The position numbers were made by a program, and so were the translations under genes. From CAVVYW01 sp963752605 (GTDB lineage Bacteria; Actinomycetota; Thermoleophilia; Solirubrobacterales; 70-9): DNA of 64,000 nt. Of this stretch, positions 29,173 to 37,745 are shown one piece after another; within the stretch, counting starts at the first letter, position 1; each line of letters starts with the position of its first letter. The stretch lies in the NCBI GenBank assembly GCA_963752605.1, contig CAVVYW010000006.1:930001-994000 (forward strand), given 5' to 3'. Below the pieces are notes generated by a model. It worked only from the letters and a program-made list of their open reading frames with translations. It was not told where the DNA came from and did no database searches.

Positions 29173-30633
29173 ATGACTACCGACCGATCGACCGATCGCA
29201 CGCCGAGCGGCGACAGCGCGTGCGTGCCGGCGGCACGCGGCAGCACCACGTCATGGCGGGAATGGGTCGGCACGCTCGCGGTGGTGGCGGTCTGCACGGC
29301 GATCTCGGAGCTGATGCTTCCGTATTTCGACCTCGCCAACCTCATCATGGTGTATCTGGCAGGGGTCGTGTACGTCGCGCTGCGCTTCGGGCAGGCGGCC
29401 GCGGTTTTGACCGTCGTCGCCAGCGTGTTCCTGTTCGATCTGCTGTTCGTGCCACCCCGATGGGGGCTCAACCCGAACAACCCTCAGCACTTTTTCACCT
29501 TCGCCGTGATGCTGGCGGTAGGCCTGCTGATCAGCCGCCTGGCCGCGCGTGCGCGCTGGCAGGCAATGGTGGCGCAGGCGCGCGTGCGCCGCGCTCAGGC
29601 GCTCAATGAATTGTCCAGACAACTCACCGCAGCACGATCCGAGGACGATATCGTCATCGGCCTCAGCGCGGCCGTGCGCGCCACTTTCGATGCATCGTGT
29701 TCGTTGCTGCGGGAGGGCCAGGCCCCGCAAGCGACCGAAGCACACATGCTCTATCTCCCGCTGCTCGGCGCCGGCGCGTCGTTCGGTGTGCTGGAGATTC
29801 GCCTTCCGCCGCCCGGCCATCTCGCGCCGGAAGAGCACGAGCTGCTCAAGGCATTCGCCAATCAGGCCGCCCTCGCACTCGAGCGCTCGATGTTCGAGCG
29901 CAAGAGCGCCGCGGCGATCGTCGAGGCGGAAACGGAACGATTGCGCAGCACGCTGCTGTCCGGGATCTCGCACGACTTCCGATCGCCGTTGACGACGATC
30001 GTCGGCTCGGCCACCAGCCTGCTGCAACAGGACCGCGCACTCGACGCGGCGCAGCGCAGGACACTCACGCAAAGCATCCTCGGCGAGGCACAACGCATGC
30101 ACGCACTGGTGAGCGACCTGCTCGACCTGACGCGCATGGAAGAAGGCGCGGTGCAGCCGAGCTGCGAATGGTGCCCGGCCGACGAGCTGATCGAAGAGGT
30201 GCGCGACGCGATGGGGCAACGCCTGGACGGCCGGCGCCTGCGTGTCGACGTGCCGCCCGATGCGATCGTGTGGTGCGATCCGCGCCTGGTCGAACAGGCG
30301 CTCGTCAATCTGCTCGACAACGCGCTGCGCCACACGCCTGCAGACTCGACCATCGAGATCGGCGTGCAGGTCCACGATGCACACTGGCGGCTCGTCGTCG
30401 CAGACGACGGGCCCGGCCTGCCGGTCGGACAGGAGCTCGACGTGTTCAAGAAGTTCTTCCGCGGCCGCGACGAGCCGGCCGGTGCCGGCACCGGGCTCGG
30501 GCTCGCCATCTGCGCCGCGGTCGCCCGCCTGCATCGCGGCACCATCGAAGCGGTGAGCGACCGCGGCGCACGCTTCACGTTGACGCTGCCGCAGGCGTTG
30601 CCGCAGGCCTCGCCGCTCGAGGAGGCCGCGTGA
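29173..30633 (+). CDS. KdpD-like sensor histidine kinase lacking the N-terminal KdpD/Usp domains
   Basis: 486 residues: four-helix DUF4118 membrane domain (EWVGTLAVVAVCTAISELML, LLFVPPRWGLNPNNPQHFFT FAVMLAVGLLISRLAARAR), a GAF domain (about residues 140-240), HisKA with the phosphorylated histidine in LSGISHDFRSPLTTIVGSAT, and HATPase with VNLLDNALRHTPADS, VADDGPGLP and GTGLGLAICAAVARLH. E. coli KdpD is about 890 residues; the missing half is the part that binds K+/c-di-AMP. No kdpFABC is nearby. Start ATG 29173 is chosen; GTG 29169 is possible. TGATG overlap with the response regulator. Confidence 0.9.
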   Translation: MTTDRSTDRTPSGDSACVPAARGSTTSWREWVGTLAVVAVCTAISELMLPYFDLANLIMVYLAGVVYVALRFGQAAAVLTVVASVFLFDLLFVPPRWGLNPNNPQHFFTFAVMLAVGLLISRLAARARWQAMVAQARVRRAQALNELSRQLTAARSEDDIVIGLSAAVRATFDASCSLLREGQAPQATEAHMLYLPLLGAGASFGVLEIRLPPPGHLAPEEHELLKAFANQAALALERSMFERKSAAAIVEAETERLRSTLLSGISHDFRSPLTTIVGSATSLLQQDRALDAAQRRTLTQSILGEAQRMHALVSDLLDLTRMEEGAVQPSCEWCPADELIEEVRDAMGQRLDGRRLRVDVPPDAIVWCDPRLVEQALVNLLDNALRHTPADSTIEIGVQVHDAHWRLVVADDGPGLPVGQELDVFKKFFRGRDEPAGAGTGLGLAICAAVARLHRGTIEAVSDRGARFTLTLPQALPQASPLEEAA

Positions 30634-31358
30634 TGCAGCAGCGCCCGCAGGCGGTCCACATCCTCGTCGTCGAAGACGAGGAGCCGATCCGCCGTTTTCT
30701 CGTCACGACACTCGAAGCCGAGGGCCACCAGGTGTACGAGGCCGCGAACGCACGCGACGGCGAGACGCTCGCCGGCAACCGGCGCATCGATGTGTGCCTG
30801 ATCGACCTCGGGCTGCCCGACCTGGACGGCGTCGAGCTGATCAAGCGCCTGCGGGTCTGGATGCGGCGGCCGATCATCGTCTTGTCGGCACGCGCGCAGG
30901 AAGCGCAGAAAGTCGAAGCTCTCGATGCGGGTGCCGACGACTATCTGAGCAAGCCTTTCGGCGTCGCCGAGCTGCACGCACGCCTGCGGGTCGCCCTGCG
31001 CCATGCTGCGCAGACCGGCTTCGCGGGCGCGTCCACCTTGCGCTGCGGCGACGTGGAGATCGACTTCGACGCGAAGCGTGTGCACCGAGCCGGCGAAGCG
31101 GTGCGGCTGACCGCGACCGAATGGCGGCTGCTCGATGCCTTGGCCAAGCACGTGGGCCGCGTCGTGACGACACGGCAGTTGTTGCGCGACGTCTGGGGTC
31201 CGGGCCACGCCGAGCAGGGCCACTACCTTCGCATCTACGTGCGCCAGCTGCGCCAGAAGCTCGAAGGCAATCCGGCGCGGCCGATCTTCCTGTTGACCGA
31301 AACCGGGCTCGGCTACCGGCTCGTGGTGGACGCGGACGAGCGCGTCGCAGCCGACTGA
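30633..31358 (+). CDS. KdpE-like OmpR-family response regulator
   Basis: 241 residues: receiver domain (HILVVEDEEPIRRFLVTTLE, phospho-acceptor in VCLIDLGLPDLDGVELIKRL, SKPFGVAELHARLRVALRH) and winged-helix DNA-binding domain (LTATEWRLLDALAKHVGRVV TTRQLL, HYLRIYVRQLRQKLE, LLTETGLGYRLV). The YLRIYVRQLRQKLE segment is characteristic of KdpE. Its ATG overlaps the kinase stop. Target genes are unknown; the upstream transporters are candidates. Confidence 0.92.
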   Translation: MQQRPQAVHILVVEDEEPIRRFLVTTLEAEGHQVYEAANARDGETLAGNRRIDVCLIDLGLPDLDGVELIKRLRVWMRRPIIVLSARAQEAQKVEALDAGADDYLSKPFGVAELHARLRVALRHAAQTGFAGASTLRCGDVEIDFDAKRVHRAGEAVRLTATEWRLLDALAKHVGRVVTTRQLLRDVWGPGHAEQGHYLRIYVRQLRQKLEGNPARPIFLLTETGLGYRLVVDADERVAAD

Positions 31359-32285
31359 GCCGGCGCGGAATCGAGGGCGTCTGCCAGCGCGTTGACCCGG
31401 GCCTGCGGCATGTCATTGCGGGACAGTCAGCGCGTCTTCACCGCGTGCAGGCTCGTCAGGGACCGATGAGGAAGGCGCGAGCGGTGCGTCTGTACGCATC
31501 GAGCACGCTCTTCGGATAGCGCGACGCCCATGCCGAGCGGCGGCGCACCCGAGGATCGCGTGATACACGTCTGTTCGACCTCCGTTCGGGCATCATCATG
31601 GCGCGCCGACCATTGTATTTGGCGCTGCGATGCGGCAACCGGAGCAAACGTGAGCAGCGTGCGCTTCGACAGCCTGTCGCCGACCGCACCGGCCATGGCC
31701 GGCCGCGCCAAGAGGACGAGATCTTGCACGAACGCGGTGCCCGGCCCAGGCGGGCGTCACGCCACCGTTCGGGCACAGGGCTGCATCAGCTCGCCGGCCA
31801 GGACTGGCTCGCGAGCTGCTCGGATCGCAGTGCGCGCTCGACCGCATCGGATGGCGCGTGCAGGCGTGCAAAGACGGCAGGCGGCCGCACTGCGGCGGTG
31901 CTTTCCATCGCACCGGGCCGTAACGTGCCGCGCGGGATGCGATCGCGCAGCGCATCGTCGGGCTTCGTCGGTCGCAGCGCCAGCAATCGCCGGTCGGCGG
32001 TTATTCGGCACACGGCCTGTGCGGCCGACGCCGCATGCCGTGCCCTTCGCGCTCAGCATCGCGTCACGCCGGCCGGTCCTCGAGCTCATCTTGATGCGCG
32101 TCGTACGTTGGATGGCAGCGATGAACTGATCGGCGCCGCGCGTCACCCGCCGGTGCTCGCGACTGGCAAACCGCTGGTCCGAGCCCATACATCTCTGCAC
32201 GAGATCGACGCGATCCCGATAAATCATTTCGCGACATGGGCCGATGGTAGAGTGTGAGTGGGTTCAGCCACTCACGGAAGACGAC
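31359..32285. other. 927-base stretch without a supported gene
   Basis: Short open frames occur on both strands, but none shows a recognisable family, a plausible start with ribosome site, or a conserved-looking composition. It may hold the decayed remains of genes or a small RNA. An inverted repeat GTGAGTGG-GTTCAG-CCACTCAC sits at its right end. Confidence 0.5.
32254..32275. promoter_or_regulatory. Perfect inverted repeat just upstream of the YciI-like gene
   Basis: GTGAGTGG-GTTCAG-CCACTCAC, ten bases before the ATG. It could be an operator or a hairpin hiding the ribosome site. Confidence 0.35.
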
Positions 32286-32600
32286 ATGGACTTCATCTTC
32301 TACTGCATCGACAAGCCGGGCCCGCCGATCATGCGCCGCAGCTCGCGCGGCCCATCGAAGTACGCAAGCCCGCGCCAGCGCCGTGTGTCGCACGGAGGGC
32401 CGCTGGCCGGTGACGACGGCCGGGTGTGCGGCAGCCTCGATGATCCTGAACCTGCCCGACCGCGCAGCGCTCGACCGGCGCCTGCAGCGGGACCGGCCTA
32501 CTTCAGCGCGGACCTGTTCGAATCGGTGACGATCTGGACCATCGCCGAGGCAGCGTGGTGCGGCGGGCGGCGGCGATGGCCACGCGTGCGTTGCAGGCGG
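32286..32600 (+). pseudogene. YciI-family protein, broken by at least two frameshifts
   Basis: Segments in three frames match the YciI (DGPF-like) fold: MDFIFYCIDKPGPP, then SHGGPLAGDDGRVCGS, then MILNLPDRAALDR, and PAYFSADLFESVTIWTI. These line up with the normal order: start strand, HGGPL loop with conserved Asp, and the YF...LFE...I end. The family is about 95 residues and its function is poorly defined (possible small hydrolase or lyase). Whether decayed or misread is open; unlike the 1-13 kb region, its neighbours are intact, so decay is plausible. The end is approximate. Confidence 0.6.
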
Positions 32601-32664
32601 AACTGGTGGAACAGCGCCGCGCGGCGCAGCAGGTCGAGCTGAGAGCGCGGATCGCGCCCTTGCA

Positions 32665-33138
32665 TCAAAGGCAATCGGGCGCGATCACGGCCTGCAGCAC
32701 GACCTGCCGGAACTTGCCCGACGTCCCTTCGCGCTCGCGCTGGCGCACCCACCACACCGCGCCTTTCTTGATCGGCCAGGCCTGCGGTTGCTCGGCGATC
32801 AGTTGCGCAACGACAAAGCCGAGCGTGGGCTGGTGCCCGATCACGAGCACCGGCTCGCTGCCGTCGGGCCAACGTGCGGCTTTCAGCACCGCCTCCAGCG
32901 GGGCTTCGGGAGCGATCGCAGGCACCGTCTTGAAGTTGCGATCGAGCGCACGCGCCGTCTGCTGGCAGCGCAGCGCCGGGCTCACGATGATGCGCGTCGA
33001 ATGCGCGAGGCGCTGGTTCAGCCATTCGGCCATGCGCTGCGCCTGCCGCTCGCCTTTCGCGGTGAGCGCGCGCTCGAGATCGTCCTGCCCGTCGGCCAGG
33101 GGATGCGCTTCGGCGTGGCGCCACAGGATCAGGTCCAT
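32665..33138 (-). CDS. sixA: Phosphohistidine phosphatase SixA
   Basis: Intact 157-residue histidine phosphatase. It begins MDLILWRHAEAHPLADG, with the catalytic RHxE motif, then SPALRCQQTARAL and VLVIGHQPTLGFVVAQLI. In E. coli SixA removes phosphate from a phosphohistidine of the nitrogen PTS (NPr) as well as from ArcB. That is interesting beside the two EIIA-like proteins 4-6 kb away. It lies 18 bases after ppk1 on the same strand and is probably cotranscribed, a common pairing in betaproteobacteria. Confidence 0.9.
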   Translation of the reverse strand: MDLILWRHAEAHPLADGQDDLERALTAKGERQAQRMAEWLNQRLAHSTRIIVSPALRCQQTARALDRNFKTVPAIAPEAPLEAVLKAARWPDGSEPVLVIGHQPTLGFVVAQLIAEQPQAWPIKKGAVWWVRQREREGTSGKFRQVVLQAVIAPDCL

Positions 33139-33156
33139 CGCCGCCTCTCCATATGC

Positions 33157-35286
33157 TCACGCGCCGTTCAGATAACGCTGCATCAGCGCCTGCTGCGCGC
33201 TCGTGCCCGGCTCGCGGGCAGTGCGCGCGCGGCTGTCGCACACACGCTCGTACGGGCCGTACTCGCGCTGCTCCCACGCATCGCACCCGTCGTGCAGATA
33301 CGGCACCAGGCATTCGTCGATGACACGTTGTCGCAGTCGCGCGTCGTTGATCGGCCATGCCACCTCGATGCGCCGGAACATGTTGCGGCCCATCCAGTCC
33401 GCGCTCGTCAGGAAGAGCGCCTCTTCGGCGTCGCTTTGCCCCCAGCGAAAGTACAGCACGCGCGAATGCTCCAGGAAGCGCCCGACCACCGAGCGCACGC
33501 GGATGCGGTCGGTGAAGCCCGGCACGCCGGCCGGCAGCATGCACGCGCCGCGCACGATCAGGTCGATGGCGGCGCCCGCCTGCGCCGCCGCGACCAGCGC
33601 GGCGATCAGCGGCAGGTCGGTCAGCGCGTTGATCTTCAGCACGATGCGCGCCGGCTTGCCTTCGCGCGCGGCCTGCTCGACGAGACCGACATGGCGCAGC
33701 ATCTGGCGGTGCATGCGAAACGGCGCGGTCAGCAGGTGGCGCGGCGGCTTGATGCGCGTGAGGCTCGCAAGCTGCTGGAACACGCTGTCGGCGTCGGCCG
33801 TGAGGTCGGGGTCGGCCGTGAAGTAGCCGACGTCGGTGTAGAGCAGCGCGGTCTTCGGGTTGTAGTTGCCGGTCGACAGGTGCGCGTAGCGGTGCAGCCT
33901 GCCGTTCTCGCGGCGCGTGATGACGAGCAGCTTCGCGTGCGTCTTCAGCCCGACGATGCCGTAGACGACCTGCGCGCCCACCGCCTCGAGCCGCTCGGCC
34001 CAGTTGATGTTCGCCTCTTCGTCGAAGCGCGCCTTCAGCTCGACCACCGCCATCACTTCCTTGCCGCGGCGCGCCGCTTCGATCAGCAAGTCCATCAGCG
34101 GCGACTCGCTGCCGGTGCGATAGATCGTCTGCTTGATCGCCAGCACGTCGGGGTCGTACACCGCCTCGCGCAGGAACTGCACGACGGGCTCGAACGACTC
34201 GAAGGGGTGGTGCAGCAGCACGTCGGCTTCGCGCAGCCGGGCGAAGGTCGATGTGCCGCGCGGCAGGCGCCCTTGCGGCCACACCGGCTCGTACGGCGGG
34301 AAGCGCAGGTCCGGCGCATCGGCCTGGTCGATCAGCTGGTTGAGCCGCACCAGGTTGACCGGCCCGTTGACGCGATGCAGCGCGGCTTCCGGCAGGTCGA
34401 ACTGGCGCAGCAGGAATTGCCACAGCGCCGGCGGGCACGTGCTCACGACCTCGAGCCGGATCGCGAGGCCGAAATGGCGCGTCGTCAAGCCGGTGCGCAG
34501 CGCCTGGCGCAGGTTCTTCACGTCCTGCTCGTCGATCGCGAGGTCGGAATCGCGCGTCACGCGGAACTGCGAAAAGGATTCGACCGCACGCCCCGGAAAC
34601 AGCTCTTCGAGGTGCGCGCGGATCACGCTCGACAACAGCACGAACGCCTGCTTGCCCGGCGTGAGCTTGTCGGGCAGCCGGATCACGCGCGGCAGCACAC
34701 GCGGCACCTTGACGATCGCGATCGCGTTGTCGCGACCGAACGCGTCCTTGCCGCCGAGCTGCACGATGAAGTTCAGCGACTTGTTGGCGACCTGCGGGAA
34801 CGGATGCGAAGGGTCGAGCCCCACCGGCACGAGCAGCGGGCGCACCTGGTTGTGAAAGAACTCGTCGACCCACTTGCGTTGCGCCTCGTTGCGCTCGGCG
34901 TGATTCAGCACGACGATGCCGGCGCGCTTCAGCGCAGGCATCACCTCGTCGTTGAACACCGCGTACTGATCGAGGATCAGCGCGTGCGCGGCCGCCGCCA
35001 CCGATTCGAGATCGGTACGCGAAACGCCGGTGCCCGGCTGGCGCGTGGCTTCGATGTAGTCGGCAAAGCGCACCTCGAAAAATTCGTCGAGGTTCGACGA
35101 CACGATCGTGATGTAGCGCAGCCGCTCCAGCAGCGGCACGTCGTCGCGTTGTGCCTGCGCCAGCACGCGGCGGTTGAACTCGAGGATCGCGCGTTCGCGA
35201 TTGAGCAGCACCAGCGTCGACGCGGGCGCTGCCGAGACGGGCACCACTTCAGCCGGTGCCGGGGCTTCCAGGACTCGCTCGCTCAT
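33157..35286 (-). CDS. ppk1: Polyphosphate kinase 1
   Basis: Intact 709-residue PPK1, which polymerises the gamma-phosphate of ATP into polyphosphate at the inner membrane. N-terminal domain: NRERAILEFNRRVLAQAQRD and YITIVSSNLDEFFEVRFADY. C-terminal domains: DVLAIKQTIYRTGSESPL, VVELKARFDEEANINWAERL EAVGAQVVYG, and the autophosphorylated histidine in RLHRYAHLSTGNYNPKTA. ATG at 35286. Partner ppx lies 15 kb away. Confidence 0.95.
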   Translation of the reverse strand: MSERVLEAPAPAEVVPVSAAPASTLVLLNRERAILEFNRRVLAQAQRDDVPLLERLRYITIVSSNLDEFFEVRFADYIEATRQPGTGVSRTDLESVAAAAHALILDQYAVFNDEVMPALKRAGIVVLNHAERNEAQRKWVDEFFHNQVRPLLVPVGLDPSHPFPQVANKSLNFIVQLGGKDAFGRDNAIAIVKVPRVLPRVIRLPDKLTPGKQAFVLLSSVIRAHLEELFPGRAVESFSQFRVTRDSDLAIDEQDVKNLRQALRTGLTTRHFGLAIRLEVVSTCPPALWQFLLRQFDLPEAALHRVNGPVNLVRLNQLIDQADAPDLRFPPYEPVWPQGRLPRGTSTFARLREADVLLHHPFESFEPVVQFLREAVYDPDVLAIKQTIYRTGSESPLMDLLIEAARRGKEVMAVVELKARFDEEANINWAERLEAVGAQVVYGIVGLKTHAKLLVITRRENGRLHRYAHLSTGNYNPKTALLYTDVGYFTADPDLTADADSVFQQLASLTRIKPPRHLLTAPFRMHRQMLRHVGLVEQAAREGKPARIVLKINALTDLPLIAALVAAAQAGAAIDLIVRGACMLPAGVPGFTDRIRVRSVVGRFLEHSRVLYFRWGQSDAEEALFLTSADWMGRNMFRRIEVAWPINDARLRQRVIDECLVPYLHDGCDAWEQREYGPYERVCDSRARTAREPGTSAQQALMQRYLNGA

Positions 35287-35295
35287 ACCGCCAGT

Positions 35296-36375
35296 TTATG
35301 AAGATTTGGCGATGTTTCCGTGCCGCTGGGGCGACAAAGGCGTCGCATCGGCGGCGGCTGGTGCGGCGCGGCACGGCACGAGGAAGGAGACGAACTGATC
35401 GCAGGCGAGGTCCCAGTCGAACTGCGCGGCGCGTGCGCGCGCATGCTCGCGAGGGATCCCGAGCGCACGCAGTGCGGCGCTGCGCAGGTCGTTATCGAGC
35501 ACGCCGCCATCGCGACCGTCGTGTTTGGGCGCGACCACGTCGAGCGGCCCGGCCACCGGAAACGCGGCCACCGGCGTGCCGCAGGCCATCGCTTCGAGCA
35601 TCACGAGACCGAAGGTTTCGCTGCAGCTCGGGAACACGAAGACGTCGGCGGCGCCGTACACACGCACGAGATCACTGCGCGGCACCACGCCGCGCCAATG
35701 CACCAGCGGGTACTCGCGCTGCAGCTTCTCGAGCAGCGGCCCCACGCCGTACACCACCTTCGATCCCGGCAGGTCGAGCTTCAGGAACGCTTCGAGGTTC
35801 TTTTCGTACGACACACGACCGACGTACAGGAACACCGGTCGCGGCAGCCCGAAGTCGGCACCCTCCACGGGCTGGAACATGCTCAGATCGACGCCGTGTG
35901 ACCACGCGCGCAGATTGTCGAAGCGCTGATCGATGAGCATCTGCAGCATTCCGGCGGTGGGCACCATCACCCCCGACGACGGCTTGTGGAAGCGGCGGAA
36001 CCAAGCATAGCCCCAGCTCTCGGGGATGTGCAGTGCGCGCGACAGGATGTACGGAAAGCGCGTGTGAAAGGCCGTCGTGAACGCGAGTCCGCGCTTCAGG
36101 CAGTGTGCGCGCGCCGCGCTGCCGATGGGTCCTTCGGTCGCGATGTGGATCGCGTCGTACGGCATCTCGTCGATCGTGCGCGCGACCTCGCGACCCGGCC
36201 GCCAGGCGAGCTCGATCTCGCGATAGCCCGGGCACGGAAAACGTCTGAAGGTCGACGGCTGGATCAGCTTCACGTCATGGCCACGCTGCCGCAACCCCGC
36301 GACCAGCTCGACCAGCGTCGTCACGACGCCATTGACTTGCGGCAACCAGGCGTCGGTGACGAGCAATATCCTCAT
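35296..36375 (-). CDS. Glycosyltransferase, GT4 family (GDP-mannose-dependent mannosyltransferase-like)
   Basis: 359 residues, GT-B fold. N-terminus MRILLVTDAWLPQVNGVVTT LVELVAGLRQRGH, then IHIATEGPIGSAARAHC, FHTRFPYILS, VSYEKNLEAFLKLDLPG and the donor-binding FPSCSETFGLVMLEAMACGT PV. Resembles MgtA-like alpha-mannosyltransferases acting on glycolipids. The ATG overlaps the stop of the upstream phosphoesterase (ATGA), so the pair is one operon. Longer upstream in-frame starts are rejected because they run inside that gene. Confidence 0.87.
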   Translation of the reverse strand: MRILLVTDAWLPQVNGVVTTLVELVAGLRQRGHDVKLIQPSTFRRFPCPGYREIELAWRPGREVARTIDEMPYDAIHIATEGPIGSAARAHCLKRGLAFTTAFHTRFPYILSRALHIPESWGYAWFRRFHKPSSGVMVPTAGMLQMLIDQRFDNLRAWSHGVDLSMFQPVEGADFGLPRPVFLYVGRVSYEKNLEAFLKLDLPGSKVVYGVGPLLEKLQREYPLVHWRGVVPRSDLVRVYGAADVFVFPSCSETFGLVMLEAMACGTPVAAFPVAGPLDVVAPKHDGRDGGVLDNDLRSAALRALGIPREHARARAAQFDWDLACDQFVSFLVPCRAAPAAADATPLSPQRHGNIAKSS

Positions 36376-37241
36376 GCCGGCTCTTGCAGCGTCACCGATG
36401 CGACCGGCTCGGCGACCGGCTGCGCCGGCGCTTCCTCGACCACGACCGGCTGGCGGCGCGCCGCGAGCGCGCGCGAGCTCCAGTCGAGGATTTCCAGACG
36501 CCCGTCGGCATGCTCGACGAGCGCGGTCAGGCTCTCGACCCAGTCGCCGTCGTTCGCATACAGCACGCCGTCGATGTCGCGCAGCTCGGCATGGTGGATG
36601 TGCCCGCACACGACGCCGTGCACGCCGCGCTTGCGTGCTTCGCGCGCGACTGCGACCTCGAAGTCGCTGACGTAGCTGACCGCGCGCTTGACCTTCAGCT
36701 TCAGGTACTTCGACAAGCTCCAGTACGGCAAGCCGAGCCGCGCGCGCATCGAGTTCAGGTAGCGGTTCAGGCGCAGCGTGAATTCATAGAGCGAATCGCC
36801 GACGTAGGCGAGCCACTTGGCGCACTGGATCACGCCGTCGAACAGGTCGCCGTGCGTGATCCACAGCCGGCGCCCGTCGGCCGTGGTGTGGATCCATTCT
36901 TCGGCGACGTCGACGCCGCCGAAGTTGTGATCGACGTAACGACGCGCAAATTCGTCGTGGTTGCCGGGGATGAAGATGACCTGCGTGCCCTTGCGTGCCT
37001 TGCGCAGCAGCTTCTGCACGACGTCGTTGTGCGCCTGCGGCCAGTACCAGCTGCGCCGCAGCTGCCAGCCGTCGATGATGTCGCCCACCAGAAACAGCGT
37101 CTCGCACTCGACGTCGCGCAGGAAATCGAGCAGCGCCAGTGCCTGGCACCCCGGCGTACCCAGGTGCAGATCGGAGATCCACACCGTGCGCAGCTTGATT
37201 TTCGAGTCGAAAGCGTCGGCAGTGGGCGCATGCGGCTGCAT
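36372..37241 (-). CDS. Metallophosphoesterase, UDP-2,3-diacylglucosamine diphosphatase-like (LpxH-related)
   Basis: 289 residues with the full calcineurin-type metal site: WISDLHLGTPG, LFLVGDIIDGW, FIPGNHDEFAR, WITHGDLFDGV and VVCGHIHHAEL. The KLKVKRAVSYVSDFE insert is typical of the LpxH-like family found beside a GT4 glycosyltransferase in proteobacteria. True LpxH is shorter (about 240), so the exact substrate is uncertain. Coupled to the glycosyltransferase by ATGA. Likely role in envelope lipid or glycolipid metabolism. Confidence 0.85.
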   Translation of the reverse strand: MQPHAPTADAFDSKIKLRTVWISDLHLGTPGCQALALLDFLRDVECETLFLVGDIIDGWQLRRSWYWPQAHNDVVQKLLRKARKGTQVIFIPGNHDEFARRYVDHNFGGVDVAEEWIHTTADGRRLWITHGDLFDGVIQCAKWLAYVGDSLYEFTLRLNRYLNSMRARLGLPYWSLSKYLKLKVKRAVSYVSDFEVAVAREARKRGVHGVVCGHIHHAELRDIDGVLYANDGDWVESLTALVEHADGRLEILDWSSRALAARRQPVVVEEAPAQPVAEPVASVTLQEPA

Positions 37242-37385
37242 GGACCACGATCATCTTGCGAAGGCGTGACGGTTTGAGGTCGGGGCTTTGACAACACCAT
37301 GACATGAAAAACCAGTTGCGCATCGATACACATCGAACGCCATCTCGATATGAAGTGGCCACCATCGGCACTTAAAGTTGCGCCC

Positions 37386-37685
37386 ATGCCAACGCTGCTT
37401 CAACAACAACCCATGCCTACCCGCCCGACGCGCCACATTCTGCTGAGCGGCCTTGCAGCGCTTGCCATCGTCGGCACGTCGATGCTGACCAGCGCTTTCG
37501 AATCGACGGTGACCACCAGCGCGAGCGCGTCGACTGCGGTGCTCGCAAGCGCGACCTCGGGCACGTCGACGACCTTCCAGTCCCCGGCGCAGACCTTCGC
37601 CGCCACCGCCACGACGGCGACCACCAGCGCGAGCTTTCGCACCGTCGGCACCGCCGTCGCCGACGCGAGCGCCATCGGGCGCTGA
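37386..37685 (+). CDS. Small exported Ser/Thr/Ala-rich protein, unknown
   Basis: 99 residues from ATG 37386. The N-terminus, MPTLLQQQPMPTRPTRHILL SGLAALAIVG, looks like a signal peptide. The rest is almost only Ser, Thr, Ala and Val (TTSASASTAVLASATSGTST). No family recognised. It lies between two divergent operons and ends 60 bases before the polA stop. It might be a chance frame; the signal-like start is the only support. Confidence 0.4.
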   Translation: MPTLLQQQPMPTRPTRHILLSGLAALAIVGTSMLTSAFESTVTTSASASTAVLASATSGTSTTFQSPAQTFAATATTATTSASFRTVGTAVADASAIGR

Positions 37686-37745
37686 GGCACCCGCCGGTTC
37701 AAAGTCGCGGCAGCGTTGGCCGTTGCGCAGTGGCGGCGCGGCCGC

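Noticed and set aside
31427..32257. Several short open frames on both strands in the gene-poor stretch
   Set aside because: No family match, no ribosome site, and overlapping in conflicting frames.
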